A stretch of 64,000 nt of DNA from Oxalicibacterium faecigallinarum (GTDB lineage: Bacteria > Pseudomonadota > Gammaproteobacteria > Burkholderiales > Burkholderiaceae_D): the NCBI RefSeq assembly GCF_014635705.1, contig NZ_BMDI01000002.1, positions 372,001-436,000 on the forward strand. Reading direction: 5' to 3'. This document shows positions 47,356-56,136 of the stretch, piece after piece. The notes under the pieces are model-generated. The model saw only the letters and a program-made list of their open reading frames with translations. It was not told the DNA's origin and ran no database searches. Each line of letters begins with the position of its first letter. Position 1 is the first letter of the stretch. The position numbers were made by a program, and so were the translations under genes.

Positions 47356-48486
47356 GTGCTCGTGTTTCATGCTGTTTCTTGTTTCATTGCGTTGTACGTC
47401 ATCTGGCGGCTGGTATGGCCGCTGCCATTTTCCCGATTGATCAGACTGGGCCTTGCTGTCGTCATACTGCTGGGCGCCGAGCATCAACTGATTACGCGCA
47501 ATTTTTTCGGATCGATGGCATCGCCGGAAATCCCGTTTGTTTTACTGGTGTCGTTCGGCTGGTTGTATGGCGCCATCTGCTTCACCGGCTTGTTGCTGAT
47601 GCTGAAGGATATTGTTGCGCTGCTTGCGTATCTGCCATTCAGACGATATGCGCGGTCTTTACTGTATTCGGTACGGGTGCCCCGCGTGATTGCCGCTATT
47701 GCGGCAATACTGTCGCTGATCGGTGTGTGGCAGGCAGTGCGTGTGCCGGATGTGAAAAAGCTGGAGGTCGTGTTGCCCGCATTGCCGGCCCAGCTGGATG
47801 GATTTCGTCTGGTACAGCTGACAGATCTGCATGCAAGCCGTTTACTGCAGGCAGCATGGATGGATGCCGTGGTGGAAAAGACCAATGCCTTGCAAGCGGA
47901 TTTGATCGTGATTACCGGCGATCTGGTGGATGGCACGCCGGAGGCGCGGCATCAGGACATACAACCGCTGCGCAAGCTGCAGGCAAAGCAGGGTGTGTAT
48001 GCGATTCCCGGTAATCATGAATATTACGCAGACTATGCAAGTTGGTTACGCGCTTTCCGTGATCTGGGTTTGCCGATGCTGTTGAATCAACATGTGACGA
48101 TCACACAGAATGATGCATCCTTTGTGCTGGCAGGAGTGACAGATACGATCGCACCGAATTTCCGGGAGACGCCGCCCGATCTGGCTGCTGCGCTGAAGGA
48201 TGCGCCTTCTCGGCAGCCGATCATTTTGCTGGCACACCGGCCAATCGATGCGCTGGCGAACGCGACATCTGGTGTGTTATTGCAATTGTCGGGGCACACG
48301 CACGGCGGACAGATACTGGGTTTCCACAAGGTAGTGCAGTGGGCGAATCAGGGGTTTGTCTCCGGCCTGTACAAGGTCAATGACATGCAGTTGTATGTTA
48401 GTAATGGCACGGGATTGTGGGCCGGTTTGCCGATTCGTCTCGGTCGTCCTTCGGAAATTACCGAGATCACCTTACGCGCACGCTAG
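47356..48486 (+). CDS. Membrane-anchored metallophosphoesterase (YaeI/YkuE type)
   Basis: 376 residues. Four hydrophobic segments fill the first ~140 residues, followed by a calcineurin-like phosphoesterase domain. Its metal motifs are in order: LTDLH, ITGDLVDG, PGNHEYYADY and LSGHTHGGQ. Related enzymes hydrolyse UDP-2,3-diacylglucosamine or other phosphoesters at the membrane; the substrate here is unknown. The start is a GTG, with no strong ribosome-binding site. It is preceded by about 245 bases with no visible feature and is convergent with the GH13 gene. Confidence 0.85.
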   Translation: MLVFHAVSCFIALYVIWRLVWPLPFSRLIRLGLAVVILLGAEHQLITRNFFGSMASPEIPFVLLVSFGWLYGAICFTGLLLMLKDIVALLAYLPFRRYARSLLYSVRVPRVIAAIAAILSLIGVWQAVRVPDVKKLEVVLPALPAQLDGFRLVQLTDLHASRLLQAAWMDAVVEKTNALQADLIVITGDLVDGTPEARHQDIQPLRKLQAKQGVYAIPGNHEYYADYASWLRAFRDLGLPMLLNQHVTITQNDASFVLAGVTDTIAPNFRETPPDLAAALKDAPSRQPIILLAHRPIDALANATSGVLLQLSGHTHGGQILGFHKVVQWANQGFVSGLYKVNDMQLYVSNGTGLWAGLPIRLGRPSEITEITLRAR

Positions 48487-48498
48487 GTGCGCGTTGGA

Positions 48499-50049
48499 TC
48501 ACACGGCCAACAGGCAAAAGCCGCTGACGCCCAGCGTGATACTGCCATCGTTCAGCGTCACGTGCTGACCGAACACCAGACCGTTGTAGTTGCACTGCAC
48601 GACATGCTGGATGACATCCATGTTGAAAAGGCAGTAGAGCTTCTGACCATCCGTGGTACGGCAGAATGCCAGCACCGCATGCGGTGCATCGATCAATTCG
48701 ATCTTTGCGGTTTTGTGTAATGCCGGATTGGCGCGTCGTACCGCAATCATCTTGCGATAGAAGTTGAGTACGGAATGCGGATCGGCCTCCTGCACACTCA
48801 CGTTGATCGCACGATGTTCGTCCGTGACGGGCAACCATGGTTCAGCCACGCTGAAGCCACCGTGTGAGCCGCCGGTCCATGGCATCGGTGTGCGGCAGCC
48901 ATCACGTCCCTTGAACTTCGGCCAGAACGATTTGCCGAATGGATCCTGAATGCGTTCAAAGGGCACATCCGCCTGAGGCAGCCCGAGCTCTTCACCCTGA
49001 TACATGCAGATGTCACCGCGCATGGAAAACAGCAGTGCCAGCATTTCCTTGGCGGTCTCGGCACGATCACGCCCGTTCTGCCAGCGTGTTGCCACGCGTG
49101 GCTTGTCGTGATTGCTCAGCGCGTAACAAGGCGCGCCTGGATACGGAATATTCGTTTCCAGCTCCGTGATGACATCGCGCACGCGTTGCGCACTGCTGTC
49201 GGGTTGCATCAGTGAGAAGCTGTAGGCCGAATGCAGGCGCCCGGGCTCGGTGTATTGGCCCATCAGCTTGATGGCGTCATGGCCGCCGACTTCGGCCAGA
49301 CTGAAGGCATCATACTCGTCGAGCAGTACGCGTATCTTTTCAAGGAACGGCAGCATTTCCGGTTGCGCCTGATCATAAACGTGCACCTGAAAACCATACG
49401 GATGCAAGGCGGCGCTGACATCTTCGCGCGGCGGATTATTGCGTAACTGCAGATCCTGAAAGACGTGATTGCAGGCATCGAAACGGAAACCGCTGACACC
49501 GAGATCCAGCCAGTAGCGCATGTCCGACAGGACTTGCTCCTGCACTTCCGGGTTGTGCATGTTGAGGTCGGGCTGGCTGGCGAAGAAGGAGTGGAAATAG
49601 TATTGACGACGTTCCGCATCCCAGCGCCAGGCCGGACCGCCGAAGACGGAAACCCAGTTGTTGGGCGGGCTGCCATCCGGTTGCGGGCTGACCCACAGGT
49701 ACCAGTTGGATTTGCCGTTCTTGCCAAGACGGCTGTCCTTGAACCACGGGTGCTCATCGGATGTATGCGAGATCACCATGTCGACAATGATGCCGATATC
49801 GCGCTTCTTGGCTGCGGCCAGCAGACTTTTGAAATCGTCCATGTTGCCGAAAATCGGATCAACATCGCGATAGTCGGAAACATCGTAACCGAAGTCCACC
49901 ATCGGCGATTTGAAGAAGGGACTGATCCAGATGGCATCCACGTCCAGACTCTTGATGTAATCCAGTTTTTGCTCGATGCCGGCCAGATCGCCGATGCCAT
50001 CGTTATTTGAATCCTGAAAACTGCGCGGGTAGACCTGATAAATAATCAT
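48499..50049 (-). CDS. GH13 alpha-glucosidase (oligo-1,6-glucosidase-like)
   Basis: Glycoside hydrolase family 13 enzyme of 516 residues, cytoplasmic (no signal peptide). It begins with the typical MIIYQVYPRSFQDSNNDGIGDL. Catalytic residues are the nucleophile D191 (GFRFDACNH), the acid/base E253 (LAEVGGHD) and the transition-state stabiliser D315 (SNHDKPR). VISHTSDEHPWF is conserved region I. It probably acts on maltose, isomaltose or sucrose-type disaccharides. A GAGG site precedes ATG 50049. No sugar transporter or regulator gene is adjacent. Confidence 0.92.
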   Translation of the reverse strand: MIIYQVYPRSFQDSNNDGIGDLAGIEQKLDYIKSLDVDAIWISPFFKSPMVDFGYDVSDYRDVDPIFGNMDDFKSLLAAAKKRDIGIIVDMVISHTSDEHPWFKDSRLGKNGKSNWYLWVSPQPDGSPPNNWVSVFGGPAWRWDAERRQYYFHSFFASQPDLNMHNPEVQEQVLSDMRYWLDLGVSGFRFDACNHVFQDLQLRNNPPREDVSAALHPYGFQVHVYDQAQPEMLPFLEKIRVLLDEYDAFSLAEVGGHDAIKLMGQYTEPGRLHSAYSFSLMQPDSSAQRVRDVITELETNIPYPGAPCYALSNHDKPRVATRWQNGRDRAETAKEMLALLFSMRGDICMYQGEELGLPQADVPFERIQDPFGKSFWPKFKGRDGCRTPMPWTGGSHGGFSVAEPWLPVTDEHRAINVSVQEADPHSVLNFYRKMIAVRRANPALHKTAKIELIDAPHAVLAFCRTTDGQKLYCLFNMDVIQHVVQCNYNGLVFGQHVTLNDGSITLGVSGFCLLAV

Positions 50050-50249
50050 GCAACAAACCTCATCTAAGGCATTCCCCGGCTTTGGCTGATGCAACTGCAA
50101 AAAGTTGCCTTAAGCCTAAGCCAAACGGTCTTGTGGAGGATGCAATTTTTGAACCTGAATACGCACTCATTGCGTGCAAAACAGCGGATTCCTGCGAAAA
50201 ACCGCACGTAGCTGCCGGCTTGCCACCCTAAAAAATGAATTACGGCACG

Positions 50250-50258
50250 CCCCCCCCC
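50250..50258. repeat. C9 homopolymer tract
   Basis: Nine consecutive C on the + strand in non-coding DNA about 200 bases upstream of the glucosidase start and about 100 bases before the LexA box. Tracts of this length can vary by slippage; any effect on expression is inference. Confidence 0.6.
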
Positions 50259-50359
50259 GCCAGACTTCGATTGCAATATCGCAATAATCGGTCGTGTAAT
50301 TAGCATTTTAGCATCGTCAAAAAGGCGGATTTGCTGGTGTATTTTCAAAAGCAGCCGCC

Positions 50360-50384
50360 TATAATACTGTATATATATACAGTT
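50360..50384 (+). promoter_or_regulatory. LexA (SOS) box with abutting -10 element
   Basis: TATAAT at 50360-50365 is followed directly by the palindrome CTGT-(AT)4-ACAG at 50367-50382, the full SOS consensus CTGTN8ACAG with the preferred alternating AT core and flanking TA. The operator covers the expected transcription start of the radical SAM gene, whose ATG is 12 bases after the box. A -35 hexamer at proper spacing is weak. No clear Shine-Dalgarno sequence lies in the short leader. Confidence 0.88.
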
Positions 50385-50394
50385 AAATTATCCT

Positions 50395-51621
50395 ATGGAT
50401 CTTGCAGCCAAACTGGAAGTGTTGGCCGACGCCGCCAAATATGATGCCTCCTGTGCGAGCAGTGGCGCACCCAGGCGCGCATCGATTGGCAAAGATGGAC
50501 TGGGGGCGACGACGGGTGTCGGCATTTGTCACAGTTATACGCCGGACGGACGTTGCATTTCCTTGCTCAAAATCTTGCTGACCAATTTTTGTATCTACGA
50601 TTGTCAATATTGCGTCAATCGTCGTAGCAGTAACGTGCCACGTGCACGCTTCAGCGTGGAAGAAGTGGTGCGGCTGACGACCGATTTTTATCTGCGCAAT
50701 TACATCGACGGATTGTTTTTGAGTTCCGGCATTATTCAGTCGCCGGATTACACCATGGAGCAATTGGTGGAGATTGCGCGCCGTTTGCGCGAGGTGCATC
50801 AGTTCCGAGGCTACATCCATCTGAAGACGATTCCGGATGCGGATCCCAAATTGATCGAACTGGCTGGACGGTATGCCGATCGTTTGAGTGTGAATATCGA
50901 GTTGCCCACCGCCGATAGCGTGGAACGCCTGGCCCCGGAAAAGAAAGTCCATACGATCAAGCTGGCGATGGCCTCGATTCGTCATCGGCTTGATGAAAAA
51001 AAGGCGGAGCCACGTGGGCCGAAATTTGCACCGGCCGGACAAAGCACGCAAATGATTGTGGGTGCCGACCAAACGGATGACAGCACCATTCTGGCGACGG
51101 CCGAAACGCTCTACAGTTCATACAAATTGAAGCGCGTGTATTACTCGGCCTTCAGTCCGATTCCGCAAAGCCCCAAGAGCGTGCCATTGAAGCCGCCACC
51201 GATGCTGCGTGAGCATCGCCTGTATCAAGCCGATTTTCTGGTACGAAGCTACGGGTTTCAGGCACAGGAGCTCTTGCCGACAACCGGCAATCTGGCACTT
51301 GATATTGATCCCAAACTGGCATGGGCACTTGCGCATCGGGAGCACTTTCCGATGGATATCAACAAGGCAGATAAAAGCATGATTGCGCGTATTCCGGGGA
51401 TCGGTCTGCGCAATGCGGACCGCATCGTGCATCTTCGCATGTCGCGACGTGTACGCTACGCTGATCTGGCACGCATGCGCTGCAGCATGGAGAAGCTCAA
51501 GCCATTCATCATTACTGCTGATTATCGACCGACGCGCGATACGACACCATCCGACGTCTTGCGTCGTGCCATGGCTGAGCAGCCGACGCAGATGAATCTG
51601 TTCCCCGCGCTGCAGGCATAG
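50395..51621 (+). CDS. Putative DNA modification/repair radical SAM protein with HhH domain
   Basis: 408 residues. The [4Fe-4S]-SAM cysteines are C66, C70 and C73 (FCIYDCQYC). The N-terminus MDLAAKLEVLADAAKYDASC and the segment GICHSYTPDGRCISLLKILLTN match the TIGR03916-type family linked to UdgX. A helix-hairpin-helix DNA-binding domain lies at about 321-348 (DINKADKSMIARIPGIGLRNADRI). Near the C-terminus, QMNLF (399-403) resembles the beta sliding-clamp binding pentapeptide. The reaction is unknown. Its gene lies behind a LexA box and three bases before the UdgX fusion gene, so the pair is probably induced by DNA damage and works on DNA together. Confidence 0.88.
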   Translation: MDLAAKLEVLADAAKYDASCASSGAPRRASIGKDGLGATTGVGICHSYTPDGRCISLLKILLTNFCIYDCQYCVNRRSSNVPRARFSVEEVVRLTTDFYLRNYIDGLFLSSGIIQSPDYTMEQLVEIARRLREVHQFRGYIHLKTIPDADPKLIELAGRYADRLSVNIELPTADSVERLAPEKKVHTIKLAMASIRHRLDEKKAEPRGPKFAPAGQSTQMIVGADQTDDSTILATAETLYSSYKLKRVYYSAFSPIPQSPKSVPLKPPPMLREHRLYQADFLVRSYGFQAQELLPTTGNLALDIDPKLAWALAHREHFPMDINKADKSMIARIPGIGLRNADRIVHLRMSRRVRYADLARMRCSMEKLKPFIITADYRPTRDTTPSDVLRRAMAEQPTQMNLFPALQA

Positions 51622-51623
51622 TC

Positions 51624-53132
51624 ATGACGTCGTTGACGAGGCAGACTGTTGCAGTTGATAGCTTTGAGGCATGGCGTGATGCCACGCGTCTGCTGATTGC
51701 TCAGGGACTGCCGCCGCATGAGCTGCAATGGCAATCCGCTTCGCGAGATGTTGCGGACTTGTTTGAGGGATTGCTGCCCCTTGCGGCCCCCACAATGCGT
51801 TCTTCTGATGCCAAGGAAACCGGATCACAGGTACCGAGTCTGCGTATGCCTCGCGCTCTGATGGAATTGCTGGCGGGGGCTGCCTGTTTTCGTGCAGATG
51901 ATCGCTGGGCGTTTTTGTATCGTGTTGTATGGCGCTGGCATCATGGCGAGCGGGCAGTGATGTCTGCAGCCGATGAAGATGGGCGACGTTTGCACGCCAT
52001 GGCCAAGACCGTACACCGCGAGGCGCACAAGATGAATGCCTTTCTGCGCTTTCGGGAACGAGCGATCGAGTTGGGCGCGCCGAGATTTGTTGCCTGGTTT
52101 GAGCCGATGCATGATGTGCTGCCGCGCGTATCGGTCCACTTTGCGCGCCGCATGGGCAAGGCAAGCTGGCTGATCGCGACGCCACAAGCCACAGCAGTGT
52201 GGGATGGTCAAACCTTGCTTCAAGGCCCGCCGTCCGCGACCGGCCCGCTCGAGGTTGAGGATGAAGGAGAACAGTTATGGCTGGCCTACTATCGCAGCAC
52301 CTTCAATCCGGCTCGTTTGAATACGCAGGCGATGGAACTGCATATGCCCGTTCGGTACTGGAAAAACATGCCGGAGGCGACTTTGATTCCCGACCTGATC
52401 AGTCGTGCGGCAGCGGGCGCGCAACGTATTGCGCAGACCGAATCCGTCGGCGCACGCCGTGGCGTGCAAATTCGGGTAACAGCCGATGCAGCGCAACCTG
52501 AGCGGGCGACAACGAGTGCATTGCAGGCCTGTCAGCGTTGTACCTTATGGTGTCACGCAACCCAGGTGGTGCCGGGCATCGGCCCGCGCGACGCACGCAT
52601 CATGCTGGTCGGTGAACAACCGGGTGATCAGGAGGATCTCGCTGGTGTCCCGTTTGTCGGTCCTGCCGGACAGATTCTTGATCAGGCTTTGCAGAAGGCC
52701 GGCATCGATCGAAAACAGATTTACATCACGAATGCCGTCAAGCATTTCAAATGGGAACCACGTGGCAAGCGTCGCTTGCATAAAACACCTGCTCAGCTTG
52801 AGATTGATGCCTGCATGATCTGGCTGGATCAGGAAATCGAGCAACAGCAGCCAGATATTATTGTCGCGCTGGGTAGCACGGCTTTGAAATCGCTACTGAA
52901 ATCACCAAAGGCAACACTGACACAGATGCTGGGCCAGGAGATCAGGCAAAGGTCATGCGTGATTGTGCCAACCTATCATCCATCCTTTGTCCTGCGTGTG
53001 ACTGACGAGCATCAACAACGTGCCGCATTTGAGGAAATGGTACGGGCGCTTTCACGCGCGCGTGTTTTGGCTGCATGCAAAGACAATGCAGAGCTTGAGC
53101 TGAAGAAACAAACGGAAAGCAACACCGCATAA
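51624..53132 (+). CDS. udgX: DUF4130-like domain fused to UdgX-type uracil-DNA binding domain
   Basis: 502 residues. Residues 1 to ~285 resemble the TIGR03915/DUF4130 family (ADDRWAFLYRVVWRWHHGER, HKMNAFLRFRERAIELGAPRFVAWFEP). Residues ~300-480 are a UDG-superfamily domain of the UdgX type. The Fe-S cysteine pair is C303/C306, and C397 is a probable further ligand. Motif GEQPGDQED (330-338) and the UdgX-specific loop GKRRLHKTP with H386 are present, followed by YHPS (451-454). In Mycobacterium UdgX the equivalent His crosslinks covalently to the site of excised uracil, so this protein probably does the same. ATG follows the radical SAM stop by two bases. The usual KRRIH loop reads KRRLH here. 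Confidence 0.9.
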   Translation: MTSLTRQTVAVDSFEAWRDATRLLIAQGLPPHELQWQSASRDVADLFEGLLPLAAPTMRSSDAKETGSQVPSLRMPRALMELLAGAACFRADDRWAFLYRVVWRWHHGERAVMSAADEDGRRLHAMAKTVHREAHKMNAFLRFRERAIELGAPRFVAWFEPMHDVLPRVSVHFARRMGKASWLIATPQATAVWDGQTLLQGPPSATGPLEVEDEGEQLWLAYYRSTFNPARLNTQAMELHMPVRYWKNMPEATLIPDLISRAAAGAQRIAQTESVGARRGVQIRVTADAAQPERATTSALQACQRCTLWCHATQVVPGIGPRDARIMLVGEQPGDQEDLAGVPFVGPAGQILDQALQKAGIDRKQIYITNAVKHFKWEPRGKRRLHKTPAQLEIDACMIWLDQEIEQQQPDIIVALGSTALKSLLKSPKATLTQMLGQEIRQRSCVIVPTYHPSFVLRVTDEHQQRAAFEEMVRALSRARVLAACKDNAELELKKQTESNTA

Positions 53133-53183
53133 TGCGTGCATCGGTGCGAAGACCAATCCACGCAAGATACGGTGTCATCCAGC

Positions 53184-53211
53184 AAAAAAGACGGGCAGTG
53201 CCTGTCTTTTT
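53184..53211. terminator. Terminator after the UdgX gene, shared with the Lys/Ala-rich gene
   Basis: GACGGGC (53190-53196) pairs with GCCTGTC (53200-53206, one G-T wobble) around AGT, with six A before and five T after. It serves both convergent genes. Confidence 0.85.
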
Positions 53212-53221
53212 GCTTTGCAGC

Positions 53222-53545
53222 TTACTTGGTCGTAGATGCCTTAACGTCTGCTGCGGCATCGGCCTTGGTTTCGGTTGTATGAGCATGTGCCTTGGCTTTT
53301 TCTTTCTCAGCCTTGGCGTGTGCTTTTGCCTTATCGGCTTCCGCCTTGGCTTCTGCTTTGTGTACCTTAGCATCTGCCTTGGCATCAACTTTGGCCTCGG
53401 ATTTTTCAGCTTTTGCCACTTTTTTCTCCGCTTTGACTTCCGCCTTGACGGTTGCCGGAGCCGGAGTGACAGGAGTAGCAGGTGCCTGCGCAAAGGCGGC
53501 AGAAGCGAACAGGGTAGAAACCAGGGTGGCGATCAGTTTGTTCAT
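53222..53545 (-). CDS. Secreted Lys/Ala-rich repetitive protein
   Basis: 107 residues. A signal peptide (MNKLIATLVSTLFASAAFA) is followed by a short proline-rich stretch and then about 70 residues of almost only Ala, Lys, Glu, Asp and His in heptad-like repeats (KAEAKAEADKAKAHAKAEKE). It is probably a single extended helix. Low-complexity proteins of this type are common in Oxalobacteraceae, and no function is known. The strand is supported by the signal peptide, an AAAAAGAGAG-type site before the ATG and the shared terminator. Confidence 0.72.
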   Translation of the reverse strand: MNKLIATLVSTLFASAAFAQAPATPVTPAPATVKAEVKAEKKVAKAEKSEAKVDAKADAKVHKAEAKAEADKAKAHAKAEKEKAKAHAHTTETKADAAADVKASTTK

Positions 53546-53675
53546 GTTGTGCTCTCTCTTTTTAAAGTGAATGGGTACGAATTGCAGTCAACTCGTACTG
53601 TCAATAACGTGGTGCCAACGCAGCACGTTGACCACATTGCATACAGATGTGTAACTGTGTGTTACAGCGTCTGGC

Positions 53676-53681
53676 TATAAT
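53676..53681 (+). promoter_or_regulatory. -10 element (TATAAT) upstream of the patatin-like gene
   Basis: A perfect TATAAT 51 bases before the ATG at 53733. The region at -35 distance is only weakly matched. Confidence 0.45.
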
Positions 53682-53732
53682 GCGGAGCAGCTTATCCGTC
53701 ACGTTACGACTCACTTTTTTGCGTCTGCCTGC

Positions 53733-55133
53733 ATGAATCCCCCTCTCCGCCTCTGGCGTGCTTTCTGTCTTCTCCTTGCTGCTGTCGTGATGAGTGGCTG
53801 CAGTCTGGTGCATTACCACATCAACGACCCGTTGCCGCATGCACATACGGACCAGGATTACAGTATTGCCTCGGCGAATCTCGAGCCGGGTGAGGGCAAG
53901 ATCTTCATGGTCTTGATGTTCTCGGGTGGTGGTGCACGTTCGGCCGCACTGGGTTACGGCGTATTGGAAGAGTTTGCGCGGCAACGCTTTCAGAGCAATG
54001 GCAAGCGCATGCGCTTGTTCGATGAGGTCGATCTTGTGTACGGCGTGTCGGGCGGATCGATTCTTGCGGCCTACTACGGTTTGCATGGCGAACGTGTATT
54101 GCAGGATTTCGACAGTCGTTTCCTCAGTCTGGATTTTCAGGACAAGATCGTCAGCCGGGTGATTTCTCTTTCCAGCCAGTGGCGTCTGACATCGCCACGT
54201 TTTGGCCGCTCCGATCTGCTGGAAGAGCAACTCGATGAAGTCTTGTTCGACAAGGCGACCTTTGGCGATATGGCGTCGGGTCGCAAAGGTCCGTTTGTCA
54301 TCATCAGCGCAACAGATATGTCGACCGGCGGGCGTTTCGATTTCACGCAAGAGACATTCGATCTGATCTGTTCGGACCTCAACACTTTTCGCCTCTCGCG
54401 TGCAGTGGCAGCATCCAGTGCGGTACCGCTGGTGTTTTCTCCGGTGACGTTGTGGAACTATGCGGGGCAATGCGATTATCAGGTGCCGGACAGCATGCGG
54501 CTGGCTGCCGATTCTTCTTCACGTGGGCGGCTGGCGGCCGCTTCGCGTGCACGCAGCAGAGAGCTGCTCAGCTACATAGACCGTGAAAAACGTCCGTACA
54601 TTCATTTGCTGGATGGCGGCCTTGCTGACAATCTGAGCATTCGCGGTTTGCTCGATCTGGAAGCCGTCATGGGTGGCGATGAGGTGCGGCGCGATTTTCG
54701 TCTGGAAGAGGCCAACAAGTTTGTGCTTGTCGTCGTCAACGCCCAGAATGATCCAACCCATACGATTGATCACAGTGCCGATGTGCCGGGGTTCAAGGAC
54801 GTGATTCGCGCGATTGGCGATATCCCGATCGCGCGTTATACGCAGGAGTCCGAACGTGTCATGCAAACGGCCTTTGATCGCTGGCGCGAATCGGCAAGAG
54901 AAATGGCGGCTAAGGATGGTCGTCCGATGCCGAAGATGTATTACATCAATATCGCCCTGAAAAACATGGAGAATGAGGCGCAGAGAGAAGCCTTGCTGAA
55001 CGTGCCGACCTCGCTCTACTTGCCCAAGGCTACGGTGCGGGAGTTGCGCGGTGCGGCAACCACCTTGCTGGACGCATCGCCGGATTTTCAGCAACTGCTG
55101 CGTGACTTGAATGCGCACAGAAAGAAGGACTGA
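53733..55133 (+). CDS. Patatin-like phospholipase lipoprotein
   Basis: 466 residues. The lipobox VMSGC puts the lipid on C23. The patatin catalytic parts are all present: oxyanion loop SGGGARS (64-70), nucleophile elbow GVSGGS with S106, and the dyad Asp in LLDGGLADN (D294). This indicates a Ser-Asp lipid acyl hydrolase in the periplasm or outer membrane. The C-terminal part has no other recognised domain. It is a single transcription unit, with TATAAT upstream. Substrate unknown; it could act on membrane phospholipids or on external lipids. Confidence 0.88.
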   Translation: MNPPLRLWRAFCLLLAAVVMSGCSLVHYHINDPLPHAHTDQDYSIASANLEPGEGKIFMVLMFSGGGARSAALGYGVLEEFARQRFQSNGKRMRLFDEVDLVYGVSGGSILAAYYGLHGERVLQDFDSRFLSLDFQDKIVSRVISLSSQWRLTSPRFGRSDLLEEQLDEVLFDKATFGDMASGRKGPFVIISATDMSTGGRFDFTQETFDLICSDLNTFRLSRAVAASSAVPLVFSPVTLWNYAGQCDYQVPDSMRLAADSSSRGRLAAASRARSRELLSYIDREKRPYIHLLDGGLADNLSIRGLLDLEAVMGGDEVRRDFRLEEANKFVLVVVNAQNDPTHTIDHSADVPGFKDVIRAIGDIPIARYTQESERVMQTAFDRWRESAREMAAKDGRPMPKMYYINIALKNMENEAQREALLNVPTSLYLPKATVRELRGAATTLLDASPDFQQLLRDLNAHRKKD

Positions 55134-55194
55134 TCGAAGAGCGTCGAGCGCGTGGCGACGGCGCGCTGCTTTCCGGGTGGTCAGCAAGGCACCA

Positions 55195-56136
55195 TCAGGA
55201 ATGCGTTGCGCGTTCGAGGTGGCGCTGCCTTTTCTCCGCATACATGCGCATGTCGGCTTCGCGCGCGGTGGCCAGCAAACCATTTTCCGGATGGCGGCTG
55301 GCGTGACCGATAGATGCCTTGACGCCTGCAGCTTGCAGACCGGCACGGACGCGCTTGACGAGAATTTCCGTATCGTCGGCGCTGCATTCAATGGCGAGAA
55401 TCGCAAATTCGTCGCCGCCAATACGCGCTACGACATCGTTCTGACGTGTGACACGCTGGATAGTGGTTGCGGCGCGTTTGATCAACTTGTCACCGGCATC
55501 GTGCCCTTGTGTGTCATTGACAGTTTTCAGGTCATCCAGATCAATCATGACGATGCCGGCAGGGTTGCCATAGCGGCGTGAGCGATCTTCCTCGCGTTCC
55601 AGCAACTGATCCCACCCGCGACGATTGTAGAGCGAGGTCAGACTGTCGCGAGCGGCGTCGATTTCTGCCCGTTCTGCACGACGTATGCTGTCGGCCAGTG
55701 CCAGTTCCGTATGAAGCAGACTGCTGAGCAAGTCTGCCAGTAATTCGATGTATTTCTGGGCGTGATAAATGTCGTCGGATTGCGGTTCGGGATCAATCGC
55801 GCACAGGGTGCCAAACAGTGAACCATCGGCCCGCTTGAGCGGGATGCCGACATAGGCACCGATTTTCAGCTGGCTGGCAATGGGCGCTTCGCGATAAATC
55901 TGCACATCGCTGGCGCGTGGTGCGATACGAGGACCTTCACCGCGCACCATGCGCGAGCAAAGTGAATCCGTCCAATTGAAAACGGCACCCGGGCGGGTGC
56001 CATAGTGCGTATTTTTCACATCAAGAACGATCCAGTTGTTGCCTTCCGTTCTCGTTACCATCCAGAGATCGAAGCCGAAAGTCGCATGAAGAAACTGCAG
56101 TGTTTCTTTGGTCGCTGAACTGAAATCATGCACCAT
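55195..56136 (-). CDS. GAF-GGDEF diguanylate cyclase
   Basis: 313 residues, soluble. A GAF sensor domain (about residues 1-145; IGAYVGIPLKRADGSLFGTLCAID) is joined by a helical linker to a GGDEF domain. The active site GGDEF (240-244) is intact, and the RxxD inhibitory site is present as RQND (231-234), so product inhibition by c-di-GMP is expected. DSLTSLYNRRGW is the conserved domain start. ATG 56136 follows GGGAGC closely and is preferred over the GTG at 56175. The GAF ligand is unknown. Confidence 0.92.
   Translation of the reverse strand: MVHDFSSATKETLQFLHATFGFDLWMVTRTEGNNWIVLDVKNTHYGTRPGAVFNWTDSLCSRMVRGEGPRIAPRASDVQIYREAPIASQLKIGAYVGIPLKRADGSLFGTLCAIDPEPQSDDIYHAQKYIELLADLLSSLLHTELALADSIRRAERAEIDAARDSLTSLYNRRGWDQLLEREEDRSRRYGNPAGIVMIDLDDLKTVNDTQGHDAGDKLIKRAATTIQRVTRQNDVVARIGGDEFAILAIECSADDTEILVKRVRAGLQAAGVKASIGHASRHPENGLLATAREADMRMYAEKRQRHLERATHS

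Larger units (their letters stand above)
50050..50394. other. Intergenic region between the glucosidase and the SOS-type pair
   Basis: About 345 bases between divergent genes. It holds a nine-C tract (50250-50258), a TATAAT hexamer and a LexA box close to the right-hand gene. No RNA gene or small ORF with a good start was found. Confidence 0.6.
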
